A program made the translations under genes and the position numbers. DNA of 64,000 nucleotides, from NCBI GenBank assembly GCA_902761355.1, contig CACWJY010000007.1:1-64000 (forward strand). The letters are read 5' to 3'. The stretch comes from Fibrobacter succinogenes. Lineage in GTDB: Bacteria > Fibrobacterota > Fibrobacteria > Fibrobacterales > Fibrobacteraceae. This document shows positions 35,483 to 44,119 of this stretch, piece by piece (position 1 is the stretch's first letter; the number at the start of each line of letters is the position of its first letter). The notes under the pieces were generated by a model that saw only the letters and a list, made by a program, of their open reading frames with translations, had not been told where the DNA came from and did no database searches.

Positions 35483-36858
35483 AAAACTTAAAAACCGCAT
35501 TTGCCTTGTTGGCAGCAGCTGCATTAGCATTTGTGGCTTGCAGCAACGACAAAACTGCCGGTACCGTGACCGATACGGGCAATACGATTGCCGTTACGGG
35601 TGTCGTTCACCGTGTAGATGGAAGTCCTGCGGCTGATGCCGTGGTGCGTATGGCCCGTATGGCTGTTTACGACAGTGTTTTGCATATCCCCGAAAAGGTC
35701 GAAGTAAAGACTGATTCTGATGGCGTGTACGCATTTGATTCGGTTCTGTCTGACACTTTCCAGCTGGCGGTTATTGATACGTCGGCGGTTGAAGTGTTTT
35801 ACTTGCCGAGAACGACCTTAGATGCTAAGGCGTTTGATAGTATCACGCTTTCTAAGGCTGCTGTGATTAATAGCGTGCTTCGTTTTGAAGAAGTTGAGGA
35901 TTCTGCGGTTTCTGTGGGTGGGCATTTTATTACTTGCCTTTCGGGAACGTTGTTCTGCAATGACGTATATGCTGCAGATAGCTTCTTTATGCTGATTCCT
36001 GAAGGGGATTGGTCTTTAGAGCTGTTCCCCAGTGATTCTATGACGGTGGCCCGTATGCAGTCCTTGGGATTTGCAGATAGCCTTATTTACCGTACCTTGA
36101 AACTTGGGAAAGTCAAGTCGGGTGATTCTATAAGCCCGGGCCCAGTTGTGTGGAGTACGACGACTAGTGTTGATACCTTGATTAAGGAAGCTAAGAATGT
36201 GGCCCGTCTTTCGGGAACGGTTCTTTGCAAGAATGAAAAGCCGTGTGTCAATGTCGAAGTGATGACGATCCGCGACATTTACGGGTTCAATTTTGTTGAA
36301 GGGGATTCCATGGAGTTTGTGGCTCAGACCACTACTGATAGTCTTGGACGTTGGTGGCTGCCTATACCGGATTCTTTGCCGGGTGATTCCTTTAGGATTG
36401 AGTTCCGCAAGTTGCAGGACGATATTGTGACTCAGGTGGGGGTGTCTCGCTACCTGACTGCTAGCGAAATCAAGGACTTGAAGGATACTCTGAAACTAGA
36501 TTCTGTCAAGTTGTCTCTCCCCTCGAAACTGATTAGTGGTGTAAATCTGGTCCTTGACCGAGAAGATACGACACAGTCTAATAACTGCATGGTTAATAGT
36601 GTGGTTGTGGGTATCAAGGGTACGTCTCATTTTGTTCGGGATGCGACCTGTGACAACCTGATGCTTTCGGATCTGCCTGAAGGGGGACAGCAAGTGGTCC
36701 TTTATTCTGGAGTGCCCAAAGCGATTGCCAAAATGAGGGAATCGGAAATCCCGATGCAATATTTTGTGACTTTGACGCCGGTTACTCTGCATGGAGGAGA
36801 CGTGCAAAAGGTCCAATGGATGACTTACACCCCACCTAATCAAAATATTTTTAAATAA
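35479..36858 (+). CDS. Lipoprotein with carboxypeptidase-regulatory-like beta domains
   Basis: A protein of 459 residues. The lipobox is LAFVAC (Cys21). The body carries at least two CarboxypepD_reg-like segments: TGVVHRVDGSPAADAVVRM...TDSDGVYAFDSV (residues about 35-95) and SGTVLCKNEKPCVNVEV...TTDSLGRWWLPIP (about 245-300). These are beta-sandwich domains of surface proteins. Its start overlaps the end of the TIGR02147 regulator gene, so the two are translated together. The pairing suggests the regulator senses or controls the envelope, but that is inference. Confidence 0.78.
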   Translation: MKNLKTAFALLAAAALAFVACSNDKTAGTVTDTGNTIAVTGVVHRVDGSPAADAVVRMARMAVYDSVLHIPEKVEVKTDSDGVYAFDSVLSDTFQLAVIDTSAVEVFYLPRTTLDAKAFDSITLSKAAVINSVLRFEEVEDSAVSVGGHFITCLSGTLFCNDVYAADSFFMLIPEGDWSLELFPSDSMTVARMQSLGFADSLIYRTLKLGKVKSGDSISPGPVVWSTTTSVDTLIKEAKNVARLSGTVLCKNEKPCVNVEVMTIRDIYGFNFVEGDSMEFVAQTTTDSLGRWWLPIPDSLPGDSFRIEFRKLQDDIVTQVGVSRYLTASEIKDLKDTLKLDSVKLSLPSKLISGVNLVLDREDTTQSNNCMVNSVVVGIKGTSHFVRDATCDNLMLSDLPEGGQQVVLYSGVPKAIAKMRESEIPMQYFVTLTPVTLHGGDVQKVQWMTYTPPNQNIFK

Positions 36859-36885
36859 CCCCTTGCCGAAGTGAATTTTATTTAC

Positions 36886-36893
36886 TAACTTTG
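36886..36893 (+). promoter_or_regulatory. tRNA-Gln promoter: TAACTTTG with TTG 20 bases upstream
   Basis: TAACTTTG ends 9 bases before the mature tRNA 5' end. A TTG at 36863-36865 lies exactly 20 bases upstream of it. This spacing is that of the Bacteroidota -33/-7 promoter (TTTG-N19-21-TAnnTTTG). Confidence 0.7.
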
Positions 36894-36902
36894 GGGGCGC
36901 AT

Positions 36903-36973
36903 TGAGCTATGGTGTAATGGTAGCACAACAGATTCTGACTCTGTTTGTCTAGGTTCGAATCCTGGTAGCTCAA
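36903..36973 (+). tRNA. tRNA-Gln (anticodon CTG)
   Basis: It folds as a cloverleaf. The acceptor stem TGAGCTA / TAGCTCA pairs perfectly. The D arm has AATGGTA. The anticodon stem ACAGA / TCTGT encloses TTCTGAC, with anticodon CTG. The T arm is CTAGG-TTCGAAT-CCTGG. The discriminator base is A and no CCA is encoded. It reads CAG. A terminator follows directly, so it is a single-gene unit. Confidence 0.95.
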
Positions 36974-36978
36974 CGAAG

Positions 36979-37015
36979 ACTCTTTGCTCATACCCCTGAG
37001 CAGAGAGTTTTTTTT
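36979..37015 (+). terminator. Rho-independent terminator after tRNA-Gln
   Basis: A stem of 12 bases (ACTCTTTGCTCA / TGAGCAGAGAGT, one mismatch) with a small loop is followed by seven or more T residues. It starts 6 bases after the tRNA end. Confidence 0.92.
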
Positions 37016-37056
37016 ATGTCCAAGTCTAATTACGATTCACTTTCTATTTTTTGAAT

Positions 37057-37818
37057 ATGGAATTTTTCGACTACTACGAGAAGCTTTTTGGTAATCGCTG
37101 GTCCGCTTTGCTAGAATCCCTGAAAGGGGAGGGACGCGCTGTAGAATTGCGCTTTGGCGACGGTCTTGAACCGTATTACTTGGACGAAGCATCGGTTTTT
37201 GCGGCGAAGGCTTTGGATGTGCAGCCTGGAGACGAAGTTCTTGATATGTGTGCGGCTCCCGGAGGAAAAACTCTGGTGATTGCATCCCTGTTAAAAGGGA
37301 AAGGCTCGTTACAGAGTAATGACCGATCGCCCGAAAGAAGGTTGCGCTTGCAGCATGTCATTGAAAATTCTTTGCCAGAAACGTGGCGAGGAATTATTAA
37401 GGTGACGGGGTACGACGGAATGAAGTTTGGCCTCCATAAAAAGGAGTGCTTTGACAAAATTTTGTTGGATGCTCCCTGTTCTTCGGACCGTCATGTGTTG
37501 AATTCTCCATCGCATTTGGAAGTCTGGTCTGCCAAGCGCGTAAAAAGACTTTCTGTGGAGCAGGGGGCTCTCCTTGCTTCTGCGGTTGATGCGCTGAAAC
37601 CGGGGGGAACCGTTGTCTATGGCACCTGCGCGCTTTCTCCGATGGAAAACGATGATGTGGTGAAGAAAATTTTGAAAAAGCGTCCGTCCATGAAAATGGT
37701 TGAAATCGGGGATTTGCTCCCCGGAGCTGACCGTACTGAATTCGGAGTTCATATCTTGCCGGACCGTTCCGAAGGTCGCGGACCTATTTATTGCGCAAAA
37801 CTTGTGAAAATGGTGTAA
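37057..37818 (+). CDS. RsmB/NOP2-family RNA m5C methyltransferase
   Basis: A protein of 253 residues. SAM-binding motif I is VLDMCAAPGGKT (residues about 65-76). Motif IV is LLDAPCSSDR with a Cys, and the second catalytic Cys is in YGTCALSPMEND (motif VI). This set defines NSUN/RsmB-type RNA cytosine-5 methyltransferases. The usual N-terminal RNA-binding domain is reduced to about 50 residues. The start is ATG 37057, behind TATTTTTT by 4 bases. The target RNA is unknown. Confidence 0.85.
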   Translation: MEFFDYYEKLFGNRWSALLESLKGEGRAVELRFGDGLEPYYLDEASVFAAKALDVQPGDEVLDMCAAPGGKTLVIASLLKGKGSLQSNDRSPERRLRLQHVIENSLPETWRGIIKVTGYDGMKFGLHKKECFDKILLDAPCSSDRHVLNSPSHLEVWSAKRVKRLSVEQGALLASAVDALKPGGTVVYGTCALSPMENDDVVKKILKKRPSMKMVEIGDLLPGADRTEFGVHILPDRSEGRGPIYCAKLVKMV

Positions 37819-37839
37819 TTTTTTATTTATTTTTGGAGT

Positions 37840-39417
37840 ATGTTTAAGCGGATTATTTTTTCGTCTTTTTTAGCATTGTCGGCTGTATGGTCTTATGCTG
37901 ACGATGGTATTGCTCAAGGTGCGGAACCTGAACAGCAGGTTCAGGCGCCTGCGCAAACGGCTGCAGAATCTTCTGCGGCTATTGAGAATTCGTCTTCTTC
38001 TATAGCGGTTGTGTCTTCTTCTTCTGTTGTGGAACCCGAAGCTCCAAAGGGTCGAGAGGTTCCAGTACGTTATTGGGTGAACGGAGATTCTGCAGAACTT
38101 GAAGCAATTTTTGTGAAGATTGAAAATGATACAGTCTATTTAAAGAAACCGACTGAGGCAGAACAGAAGCAAATCGATAAAATTGTCGATGAGCAGGATT
38201 TGGCGCTTCAGGAAAGTAACGGACAGCAGGTCGAAGAATCTGAAGAGGACGACGAAGTCGAAATCAAGAGAGATACGGCTGTTATCATGACGGATGCCGT
38301 CAAGGATTCTATGGCTGCTCAGGCCGATACCTCTAAGCCGGTTGAGGCTGCTCCTGTAGACGATGGTGCCGATGACGATTTGGAAACCGCTTTGGCGAAA
38401 GAAGATACCCGCCTGAAAAAAGAAGAAATTGAAAAGTTCGAAAAAGAAATTCGTGAAAGAGAAATTCAGGATAGTCTTGCGGCGGCTAAGAAAAATCCCT
38501 ATATCAAGATATTCAGGTTCGAACTGAAGCGCCTTTATAATATGGAAGACGAGGTAATGATTGACCTTTCTCTTTCTAATTATATTGTTCCAGAAATTAA
38601 GGAAGAAGTCGAAAAGGACTTGTATCCGCCTGGAAAGGCTAACTTGCTCGTGGTTTCGACCCCCGAAGCCTGCTCATTGTTTGTCAATGGAATTCCGTTG
38701 AAAATTGTCGCTCCGGATACCATCAAGAATATCAAGCCGGGTAAGTACACCATTTCGGTCATGAAGGTGCTGAAGGACGTGGAATGGTGGGGCTCTGCGG
38801 TGGTTCGCATCAATGCCGACAGTTTGAACAAGGTGACTATTCCTGTGCTTAGACCGTCGACTAGATTGACGTTGAACTCGAACCCCGAGGCGGCCGAAGT
38901 CTATGTGAATGAGGAGCCCTCGCTCAACAAGATGCCGGATTACATGACCGATGCCATCGTGGATAATGTGAAACCTCAAGTCAAGGCGACCATCTTCTTT
39001 AGAAAAGTCGGTTATCGTGATACCTCGGTGACGATGGAAATTAAGCCCTATATGCCGAACTTGGCTTATGTTGACATGACTCCGGTGCTTGATGATCTTG
39101 AATTTATTGAAGAACAGAATGCGTTTAATAAGGAACGTAGTTTGCGCCGTATTGGTCGAGGTCTTTTGTGGGGCTCGATTGTTCCGATTCTCGCGGGTGG
39201 GGTGCTTTGGTACTTGGCCGAAAGGGATTGGAGTGATGCTGCCGACAAGAAAAAAGCCTATGAAAGCCTTTCTGCCTTTGATAGTGAAGGAACCCGGCAA
39301 ATGGTCCGAGATAACCATAAGTTAAATGACCGTGGCGATACCAAGTGCGGGGTTGCTATAGGCTTAGGTGCTTTGGGCGTAGGCTTGCTTGCAGCCGGTA
39401 TCGTTCTTGCGTTCTAA
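37840..39417 (+). CDS. PEGA-domain surface protein
   Basis: A protein of 525 residues. A signal peptide (cut near VWSYADD) leads to a Gln/Ser-rich segment and a strongly charged, coiled-coil-like stretch (EDTRLKKEEIEKFEKEIREREIQ, residues about 185-210). PEGA-like repeats follow: VVSTPEACSLFVNGIPLK (about 270-330) and LNSNPEAAEVYVNEEPS (about 345-400). Two hydrophobic stretches near 440 and 505 suggest membrane anchoring of the C-terminus. It follows the methyltransferase gene by 21 bases. A role in the envelope is inferred only. Confidence 0.78.
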   Translation: MFKRIIFSSFLALSAVWSYADDGIAQGAEPEQQVQAPAQTAAESSAAIENSSSSIAVVSSSSVVEPEAPKGREVPVRYWVNGDSAELEAIFVKIENDTVYLKKPTEAEQKQIDKIVDEQDLALQESNGQQVEESEEDDEVEIKRDTAVIMTDAVKDSMAAQADTSKPVEAAPVDDGADDDLETALAKEDTRLKKEEIEKFEKEIREREIQDSLAAAKKNPYIKIFRFELKRLYNMEDEVMIDLSLSNYIVPEIKEEVEKDLYPPGKANLLVVSTPEACSLFVNGIPLKIVAPDTIKNIKPGKYTISVMKVLKDVEWWGSAVVRINADSLNKVTIPVLRPSTRLTLNSNPEAAEVYVNEEPSLNKMPDYMTDAIVDNVKPQVKATIFFRKVGYRDTSVTMEIKPYMPNLAYVDMTPVLDDLEFIEEQNAFNKERSLRRIGRGLLWGSIVPILAGGVLWYLAERDWSDAADKKKAYESLSAFDSEGTRQMVRDNHKLNDRGDTKCGVAIGLGALGVGLLAAGIVLAF

Positions 39418-39436
39418 ATAAAATAGTTTGTTTGTT

Positions 39437-40027
39437 ATGGCTGCATTCAGGTTATTGCTTATATGCTGCCTTTGGGGTGTGTCTTTTGTTTGGGCGCACC
39501 CTCATGTTTTTGTCGATGCAAAAGTCAAGGTTGTTTTTGACAATATTGGTTTTGCGGCTGTTAACAATCAATGGGTCTTTGATGAACTTTATAGTGCCGC
39601 CATGATGTCATCCTGGGATGATAATTCTGACGGAGTCGTATCGAGTGCGGAAAGCTCTCGGCTTTGCCATGAAATACTTGATCCGCTTAAGTCTTCGAAT
39701 TATTACAATTATGTATTGCTAGAAACCAAGTTTTTAAAGATAGAACAACTCTCAAATTGTGGGGTTGCCTTTAAGAACAATCGGTTAGTGCTGAGTTTTG
39801 ATATAAAGTTTTTGAAACCCGCAACAACGGATTATACGATGCTTGTGGTAGCTATTGCTGATCCGACTAACTATATCCAGATTACGGCTGATATGGAAAA
39901 TGCAGATGTTGATGGGCCTGAGTCGATTGATGTGGAATATTTTAATGACGGCCTTGCGGGATTGACTCTATTTAGAGCTTTTCGCTCGGATATTGAAGGT
40001 CTTTATTTGAGATACAAGAAAAAATAA
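39437..40027 (+). CDS. DUF1007-like periplasmic protein
   Basis: A protein of 196 residues with a signal peptide (cut near SFVWAHP) directly followed by HPHVFVDAKVKVVFD. This is the metal-like HPH motif at the start of DUF1007 proteins, often linked with metal or cation uptake systems. An EF-hand-like DDNSDGVVSSAES follows and may bind calcium. No transport genes are adjacent. It starts 19 bases after the PEGA gene stop. The ATG is preferred to an in-frame TTG at 39428. Confidence 0.72.
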   Translation: MAAFRLLLICCLWGVSFVWAHPHVFVDAKVKVVFDNIGFAAVNNQWVFDELYSAAMMSSWDDNSDGVVSSAESSRLCHEILDPLKSSNYYNYVLLETKFLKIEQLSNCGVAFKNNRLVLSFDIKFLKPATTDYTMLVVAIADPTNYIQITADMENADVDGPESIDVEYFNDGLAGLTLFRAFRSDIEGLYLRYKKK

Positions 40028-40039
40028 GCTGTAATTTTT

Positions 40040-40047
40040 TAAATTTG
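40040..40047 (+). promoter_or_regulatory. TAnnTTTG (-7 type) promoter element
   Basis: TAAATTTG lies 22 bases before the ATG at 40070. A purine-rich AGAAGGA follows as a possible ribosome site. No TTTG at the standard distance was seen. Confidence 0.45.
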
Positions 40048-40069
40048 GAGCAAAAGAAGGAACTTCTCT

Positions 40070-40711
40070 ATGAAAAAAATTGCTTTAGCCTGTCTGTTTG
40101 CTGCAAGCCTTGCTTCTGCAGGAATCGCTGATCCGTCGGAATATACTTCGGGGGCCAGCGAACCAGAGACTCCGGTAGTCAATATCAACCATGTCGAAAA
40201 TGATGAGCCGCTGTTTGCGGTGTCGGTGCATCCTATTTCGATGCTGATTCTGTCTATTTTTGATATTCCGTCCATTTACCTGACGATTGAAGGTAATCTG
40301 GGAAGTCATTTATCTTTGATAACCCGTCCGTCCTATGTCTGGAAGGATTTTTCAGATTCCTATAGAGATCTGGATATCTATATTTTTGGTCTCTCTGAAG
40401 GTTTGCGTTACTATTTCAGTGAAGGTCATCGTGGCTTGTTTGCTGCGGCTCATTTTAACTATGCTCGCGCCGGAATGGATTACGAGTACAAGAATCGTCC
40501 CGAAGACAATGAAAGATTGCGTATGAATGGTTTTGGCTTTGCGGCTTATGTTGGGCATAAGGTGCGGTCGGGGCACTTTACGATGTCTATTGATATTGGT
40601 TATTCTTACGTTCGGTACTCGGCTACGGGTAAAAACAAGGATGACCTAGAAGATGTGACGACTGTCGGTTCTGGCTTAGACATGAACTATACGATAGGTG
40701 TGGCTTTCTAG
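40070..40711 (+). CDS. Putative outer-membrane beta-barrel protein, 213 residues
   Basis: A signal peptide (cut near LASAGIAD) is followed by alternating hydrophobic/polar strands: NLGSHLSLITRPSYVWKDF, LSEGLRYYFSEGHRGLFAAAHFNYARAGMDYEY, HKVRSGHFTMSIDIGYSYVRYSA. It ends MNYTIGVAF, with the terminal aromatic residue typical of outer-membrane barrels. The family is unknown; it resembles small Fibrobacter outer-membrane proteins. Downstream a thioredoxin gene starts after 39 bases with its own promoter-like box. Confidence 0.68.
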   Translation: MKKIALACLFAASLASAGIADPSEYTSGASEPETPVVNINHVENDEPLFAVSVHPISMLILSIFDIPSIYLTIEGNLGSHLSLITRPSYVWKDFSDSYRDLDIYIFGLSEGLRYYFSEGHRGLFAAAHFNYARAGMDYEYKNRPEDNERLRMNGFGFAAYVGHKVRSGHFTMSIDIGYSYVRYSATGKNKDDLEDVTTVGSGLDMNYTIGVAF

Positions 40712-40732
40712 CGGTAAATTGCTATTTTTGTC

Positions 40733-40740
40733 AAAAAAAA
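40733..40740 (+). promoter_or_regulatory. TAnnTTTG (-7 type) promoter element, thioredoxin gene
   Basis: TATTTTTG, 10 bases before the ATG at 40751. A CGGAG ribosome site lies between them, so any transcript has a short leader. Confidence 0.4.
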
Positions 40741-40750
40741 CGGAGTCTAT

Positions 40751-41074
40751 ATGCCAGCAATTCATTTGACTGCAGAAAATTTTGATAAGGTTATTTCGTC
40801 CGGCCAGTTGGTCTTTGTTGACTTCTGGGCAACTTGGTGCCGTCCTTGCATGATGATGGGGCCTGTTATTGACGAACTCGCCGAAGAATATGATGGTCGT
40901 GCAATCATCGCCAAGATGAATGTTGATGATGCGGGTGTGGGTGATATTTGCGCACGTTTTGGTATCACGAATATTCCCAATATGAAGCTCTTCAAGAATG
41001 GAGTAGAAGTGGGCAATGTGGTTGGTGCGGTCCCGAAAGCAACCGTGAAGGGCGTCATCGACAGGAACCTGTAA
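40751..41074 (+). CDS. trxA: Thioredoxin
   Basis: A cytosolic disulfide reductase of 107 residues. It has the active site WCRPC (residues about 30-34; classical thioredoxin has WCGPC) and the cis-Pro loop TNIPNMKLFKNG. The extra Arg may alter redox potential. It is the first of a close set: hisF begins 4 bases later, then tldD, dapB and a permease gene. Other thioredoxins may exist in the genome, so the symbol is by form only. Confidence 0.9.
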   Translation: MPAIHLTAENFDKVISSGQLVFVDFWATWCRPCMMMGPVIDELAEEYDGRAIIAKMNVDDAGVGDICARFGITNIPNMKLFKNGVEVGNVVGAVPKATVKGVIDRNL

Positions 41075-41078
41075 TTCC

Positions 41079-41870
41079 ATGCTTACAAAACGTTTGATAG
41101 TCTGTCTTGATGTCCGCAACCGCAAGGTGACAAAGGGCGTCAAGTTTAAGGGTAATATAGACATTGGCGACCCGGTAGAAATGGGGGCGCAGTATAGCGC
41201 AGATGGTGTCGACGAATTAGTGTTTTATGACATTACTGCAAGTGCAGAAAATCGCCCGTGCGATATGGAGATGATCCGTCAGATTGCAAGCCGCGTTTTT
41301 ATTCCGTTTGCGGTGGGCGGTGGTATTCGAAACCTTGATGACATGCATGAAGCCTTGTTGGCTGGAGCTGAAAAGGTGAGCGTAAACAGCCTTGCGGTAC
41401 TTCATCCCGAAATAATTGCAGAAGGGGCCAAGGCTTTTGGACGGCAGTGCGTGGTTCTTGGTATGGATGCCAAGTTTGTTGGTGTTTCTGACAAGTTTAA
41501 GAGTGGCTACGAAGTTTACATTCGTGGTGGCCGTCAAGCGATGGGTATCGATGCTGTCGAATGGGCTAAAAAGGCCGAGGATCTGGGGATAGGCGAAATT
41601 TGTCTGAATGCTATCGATACGGATGGTGTCCGTAACGGTTATGAACTGAATATTACTGACCAGGTGGCCAAGGCTGTTCAGGTCCCGGTGATTGCAAGTG
41701 GCGGTGCCGGAACTCCGGCACATATTGTGGATTTGTTCCGCAAAACTTCTGCAGATGCTGCATTGGTGGCTTCGATGGTTCACTTTGGCGATTATACCGT
41801 GCCTGGAATTAAGAGAGAAATGCTTGCGGCGGGTATTCCCGTACGCAAGAAAATGAACGGCGAGGTTTAG
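41079..41870 (+). CDS. hisF: Imidazole glycerol phosphate synthase cyclase subunit
   Basis: Histidine synthesis: cyclises PRFAR with ammonia from HisH. A TIM barrel of 263 residues with the N-terminal RLIVCLDVRNRKVTKGVKF, PFAVGGGIR and ASGGAGTPAH phosphate loops. The catalytic Asp is in CLDV and the second in NAIDTDG. No hisH or other his genes are adjacent, so it is set apart from a his operon. It starts 4 bases after trxA and is followed, 1 base later, by tldD with a GTG start. Confidence 0.93.
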   Translation: MLTKRLIVCLDVRNRKVTKGVKFKGNIDIGDPVEMGAQYSADGVDELVFYDITASAENRPCDMEMIRQIASRVFIPFAVGGGIRNLDDMHEALLAGAEKVSVNSLAVLHPEIIAEGAKAFGRQCVVLGMDAKFVGVSDKFKSGYEVYIRGGRQAMGIDAVEWAKKAEDLGIGEICLNAIDTDGVRNGYELNITDQVAKAVQVPVIASGGAGTPAHIVDLFRKTSADAALVASMVHFGDYTVPGIKREMLAAGIPVRKKMNGEV

Positions 41871-41871
41871 T

Positions 41872-43254
41872 GTGAATCCGTCTGTCGCCGTAAAAATTTT
41901 CGAAGCGGGCAGGAGCGCTGGTGCGGACTTCGTCGAAATATACGAAGAAGAAACTCGTAGCTCTAGTCTTGGTTTAAAGTCTAGTCAGATTGAATCGGCG
42001 ACGGCAGGGACTGAATACGGTATTGGTATCCGTTTGATTTACGGTACCGAAGTGCTTTATGGCTTTACTAGCGATGACTCCGAAGATGCTTTGGTAAAGC
42101 TTGTTCAGACGCTTGCCTTTGGTCGGATTGCTGGGCAGGCTTCTAAGCCGATTGAATTTGCGCCACAAAAGCGAATTGCTGATTATAACGTTGCCGCCTT
42201 CAAAGATCCCCGCGTGCTGGGACAGGCGGTTAAGCAGGACTTTTTGTTCCGTGCGGATCAGGCGGCTCGTAAGGTTTCAGATAAAGTTGTGCAGGTGGGC
42301 GCGTCGGTAACGGATTCTTGTTCGGCGATTACGCTCATGAATAGTGAAGGGTTGAACCTTTCGATGAATCGTGCACGCCTGCGCGTCAACGTGACGGTCA
42401 CGGTGTCTGATGGGTCTGAAAGACTGACGACGCATGAGGCTCCGGGGGCTTTGGGCGGCTACGAACTTTTGGCGAATTATTCTCCCGAAGAACTGTCGAC
42501 AGATGCCGCTGAACGTGTACTCCGGATGCTTTCGGCTGGTTACATTAAGGGCGGCCAGATGCCTGTGGTTATGGGTAATGGCTTTGGTGGTGTGATTTTC
42601 CACGAAGCCTGTGGCCATCCGCTAGAAACCGAATCGGTTCGTCGTGGTGCAAGTCCATTCTGTGGTAAAATTGGCGAAGCGATTGGTCAACCCTGCCTTA
42701 CCGCCATTGATGACGGAACCATGGAGGGTGTGTGGGGGAGCCTTAAGTATGATGACGAAGGAACTCCTACTCAACGTACGGTTTTGATTGAAAATGGTAT
42801 TTTGAAAACCTACATGAGTGACCGTGTGGGGGCAGCCGAAGTTGGAATTGCTCGTACCGGGTCCGCTCGTCGCGAAAGCTACAAGTATGCGCCCGTAAGC
42901 CGCATGCGCAATACGTTTATTGCTCCTGGCAAGGATTCCTTGGATTCGATGATTGCTAGTGTTGATAACGGCCTGTATGCGGCGCGCATGGCGGGCGGTT
43001 CGGTGAATCCGGCAACGGGTGAATTCAACTTTGCTGTAGATGAAGGTTATGTTATCCGTAACGGGAAAATTTGCGAACCGGTTCGCGGAGCAGCCTTGAT
43101 TGGCAAGGGACACGAAATTATGCCGCGTATCAGTATGGTGGGTTCTGACTGGGAAGTGGCTGCCGGCGTTTGCGGCGCTTCTTCGGGACATGTCCCGGTA
43201 ACGGTGGGGCAGCCTTCTATCAAGGTAGACCAGATTTTAGTTGGTGGACGATAA
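41872..43254 (+). CDS. tldD: TldD-family metalloprotease
   Basis: The TldD/E (PmbA) protease acts in the cytosol on small peptides. A protein of 460 residues with the zinc motif HEACGH (HExxxH, residues about 244-249) inside FGGVIFHEACGHPLETE, and the C-terminal PRISMVGSDWEVAAGVCG..GHVPVTVGQPSIKV typical of TldD. TldE was not seen beside it. The start is GTG 41872, immediately after the hisF stop. Confidence 0.93.
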   Translation: MNPSVAVKIFEAGRSAGADFVEIYEEETRSSSLGLKSSQIESATAGTEYGIGIRLIYGTEVLYGFTSDDSEDALVKLVQTLAFGRIAGQASKPIEFAPQKRIADYNVAAFKDPRVLGQAVKQDFLFRADQAARKVSDKVVQVGASVTDSCSAITLMNSEGLNLSMNRARLRVNVTVTVSDGSERLTTHEAPGALGGYELLANYSPEELSTDAAERVLRMLSAGYIKGGQMPVVMGNGFGGVIFHEACGHPLETESVRRGASPFCGKIGEAIGQPCLTAIDDGTMEGVWGSLKYDDEGTPTQRTVLIENGILKTYMSDRVGAAEVGIARTGSARRESYKYAPVSRMRNTFIAPGKDSLDSMIASVDNGLYAARMAGGSVNPATGEFNFAVDEGYVIRNGKICEPVRGAALIGKGHEIMPRISMVGSDWEVAAGVCGASSGHVPVTVGQPSIKVDQILVGGR

Positions 43255-43262
43255 TATTATAC

Positions 43263-43268
43263 AAGGAG
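43263..43268 (+). promoter_or_regulatory. Shine-Dalgarno of dapB
   Basis: AAGGAG, 5 bases before ATG 43274. It decides the start over an upstream in-frame codon (43241) and shows that internal operon genes use a normal ribosome site. Confidence 0.75.
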
Positions 43269-43273
43269 TATTT

Positions 43274-44104
43274 ATGTCTGTACAAGTGATGGTTAATGGT
43301 ATTCCGGGCAACATGGGCCGCATTGTGGCCGAAACCTGCGTGGCCCGCGGTTTGGAACTTGTTCCGTATTCCCTGACGGGTGAAATTATCGTGGAAAACG
43401 AAGCCGAAGTTGCTGGTAAGACGATTCAGCTTTTGAAACCGAGTAATCGCGAAGCACGTATTGGAGAAGTGCTTGAAAAGTACCCGAACGTCATTTGCAT
43501 CGACTATACGCACCCGACGGCCGTGAACGACAACGCCGCCTTCTACGTAAAGCACAAGATTCCGTTCGTGATGGGTACCACCGGCGGTGACCGCGAAGCG
43601 CTCGCCAAGCTCGTTGCCGATGCCAATCACCCGAGCGTGATTGCCCCGAACATGGCAAAGCAGATTGTCGCTTTCCAGACGATGATTGAATTCCTGGCTA
43701 AGGAATTCCCGACGGCATTCAGCGGCTACAAGCTCTCCGTGGTGGAAAGCCACCAGAAGACCAAGGCCGATACGAGCGGTACCGCCCGCGCCGTGGTCGG
43801 TGACTTCCAGAAGATGGGCTTCGACTTTACCGTCGATGACATCGAAAAAGTCCGCGACGAAAAGGAACAGATGGAACGCATGCATGTGCCCGAAGAATAC
43901 CTCGGCGGCCATGCCTTCCATACCTACAGCCTCGATAGCGCTGATGGTACGGTTCACTTTGAATTCCAGCACAATGTTTGCGGCCGCAAGATCTATGCCG
44001 AAGGCACTGTGGACGCCGTGAACTTCCTCGCTTGCCACATTGCTAATGGAACAGCCAGACCCTTCAACATGATGGATGTGCTCCGCTCCGGTAAGATGCG
44101 CTAA
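43274..44104 (+). CDS. dapB: 4-hydroxy-tetrahydrodipicolinate reductase, plant-like type
   Basis: Lysine and diaminopimelate pathway. The N-terminus VMVNGIPGNMGRIVAE is the NAD(P)-binding loop. CIDYTHPTAVNDN, VMGTTGG and the SVVESHQKTKADTSGTARAV active-site region are diagnostic. The form is closer to the plant-like DapB than to the E. coli type. At 276 residues it has normal length. It starts 19 bases after tldD, in the trxA-hisF-tldD-dapB-permease run. Confidence 0.92.
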   Translation: MSVQVMVNGIPGNMGRIVAETCVARGLELVPYSLTGEIIVENEAEVAGKTIQLLKPSNREARIGEVLEKYPNVICIDYTHPTAVNDNAAFYVKHKIPFVMGTTGGDREALAKLVADANHPSVIAPNMAKQIVAFQTMIEFLAKEFPTAFSGYKLSVVESHQKTKADTSGTARAVVGDFQKMGFDFTVDDIEKVRDEKEQMERMHVPEEYLGGHAFHTYSLDSADGTVHFEFQHNVCGRKIYAEGTVDAVNFLACHIANGTARPFNMMDVLRSGKMR

Positions 44105-44119
44105 TCGCATTGTAAGGTC

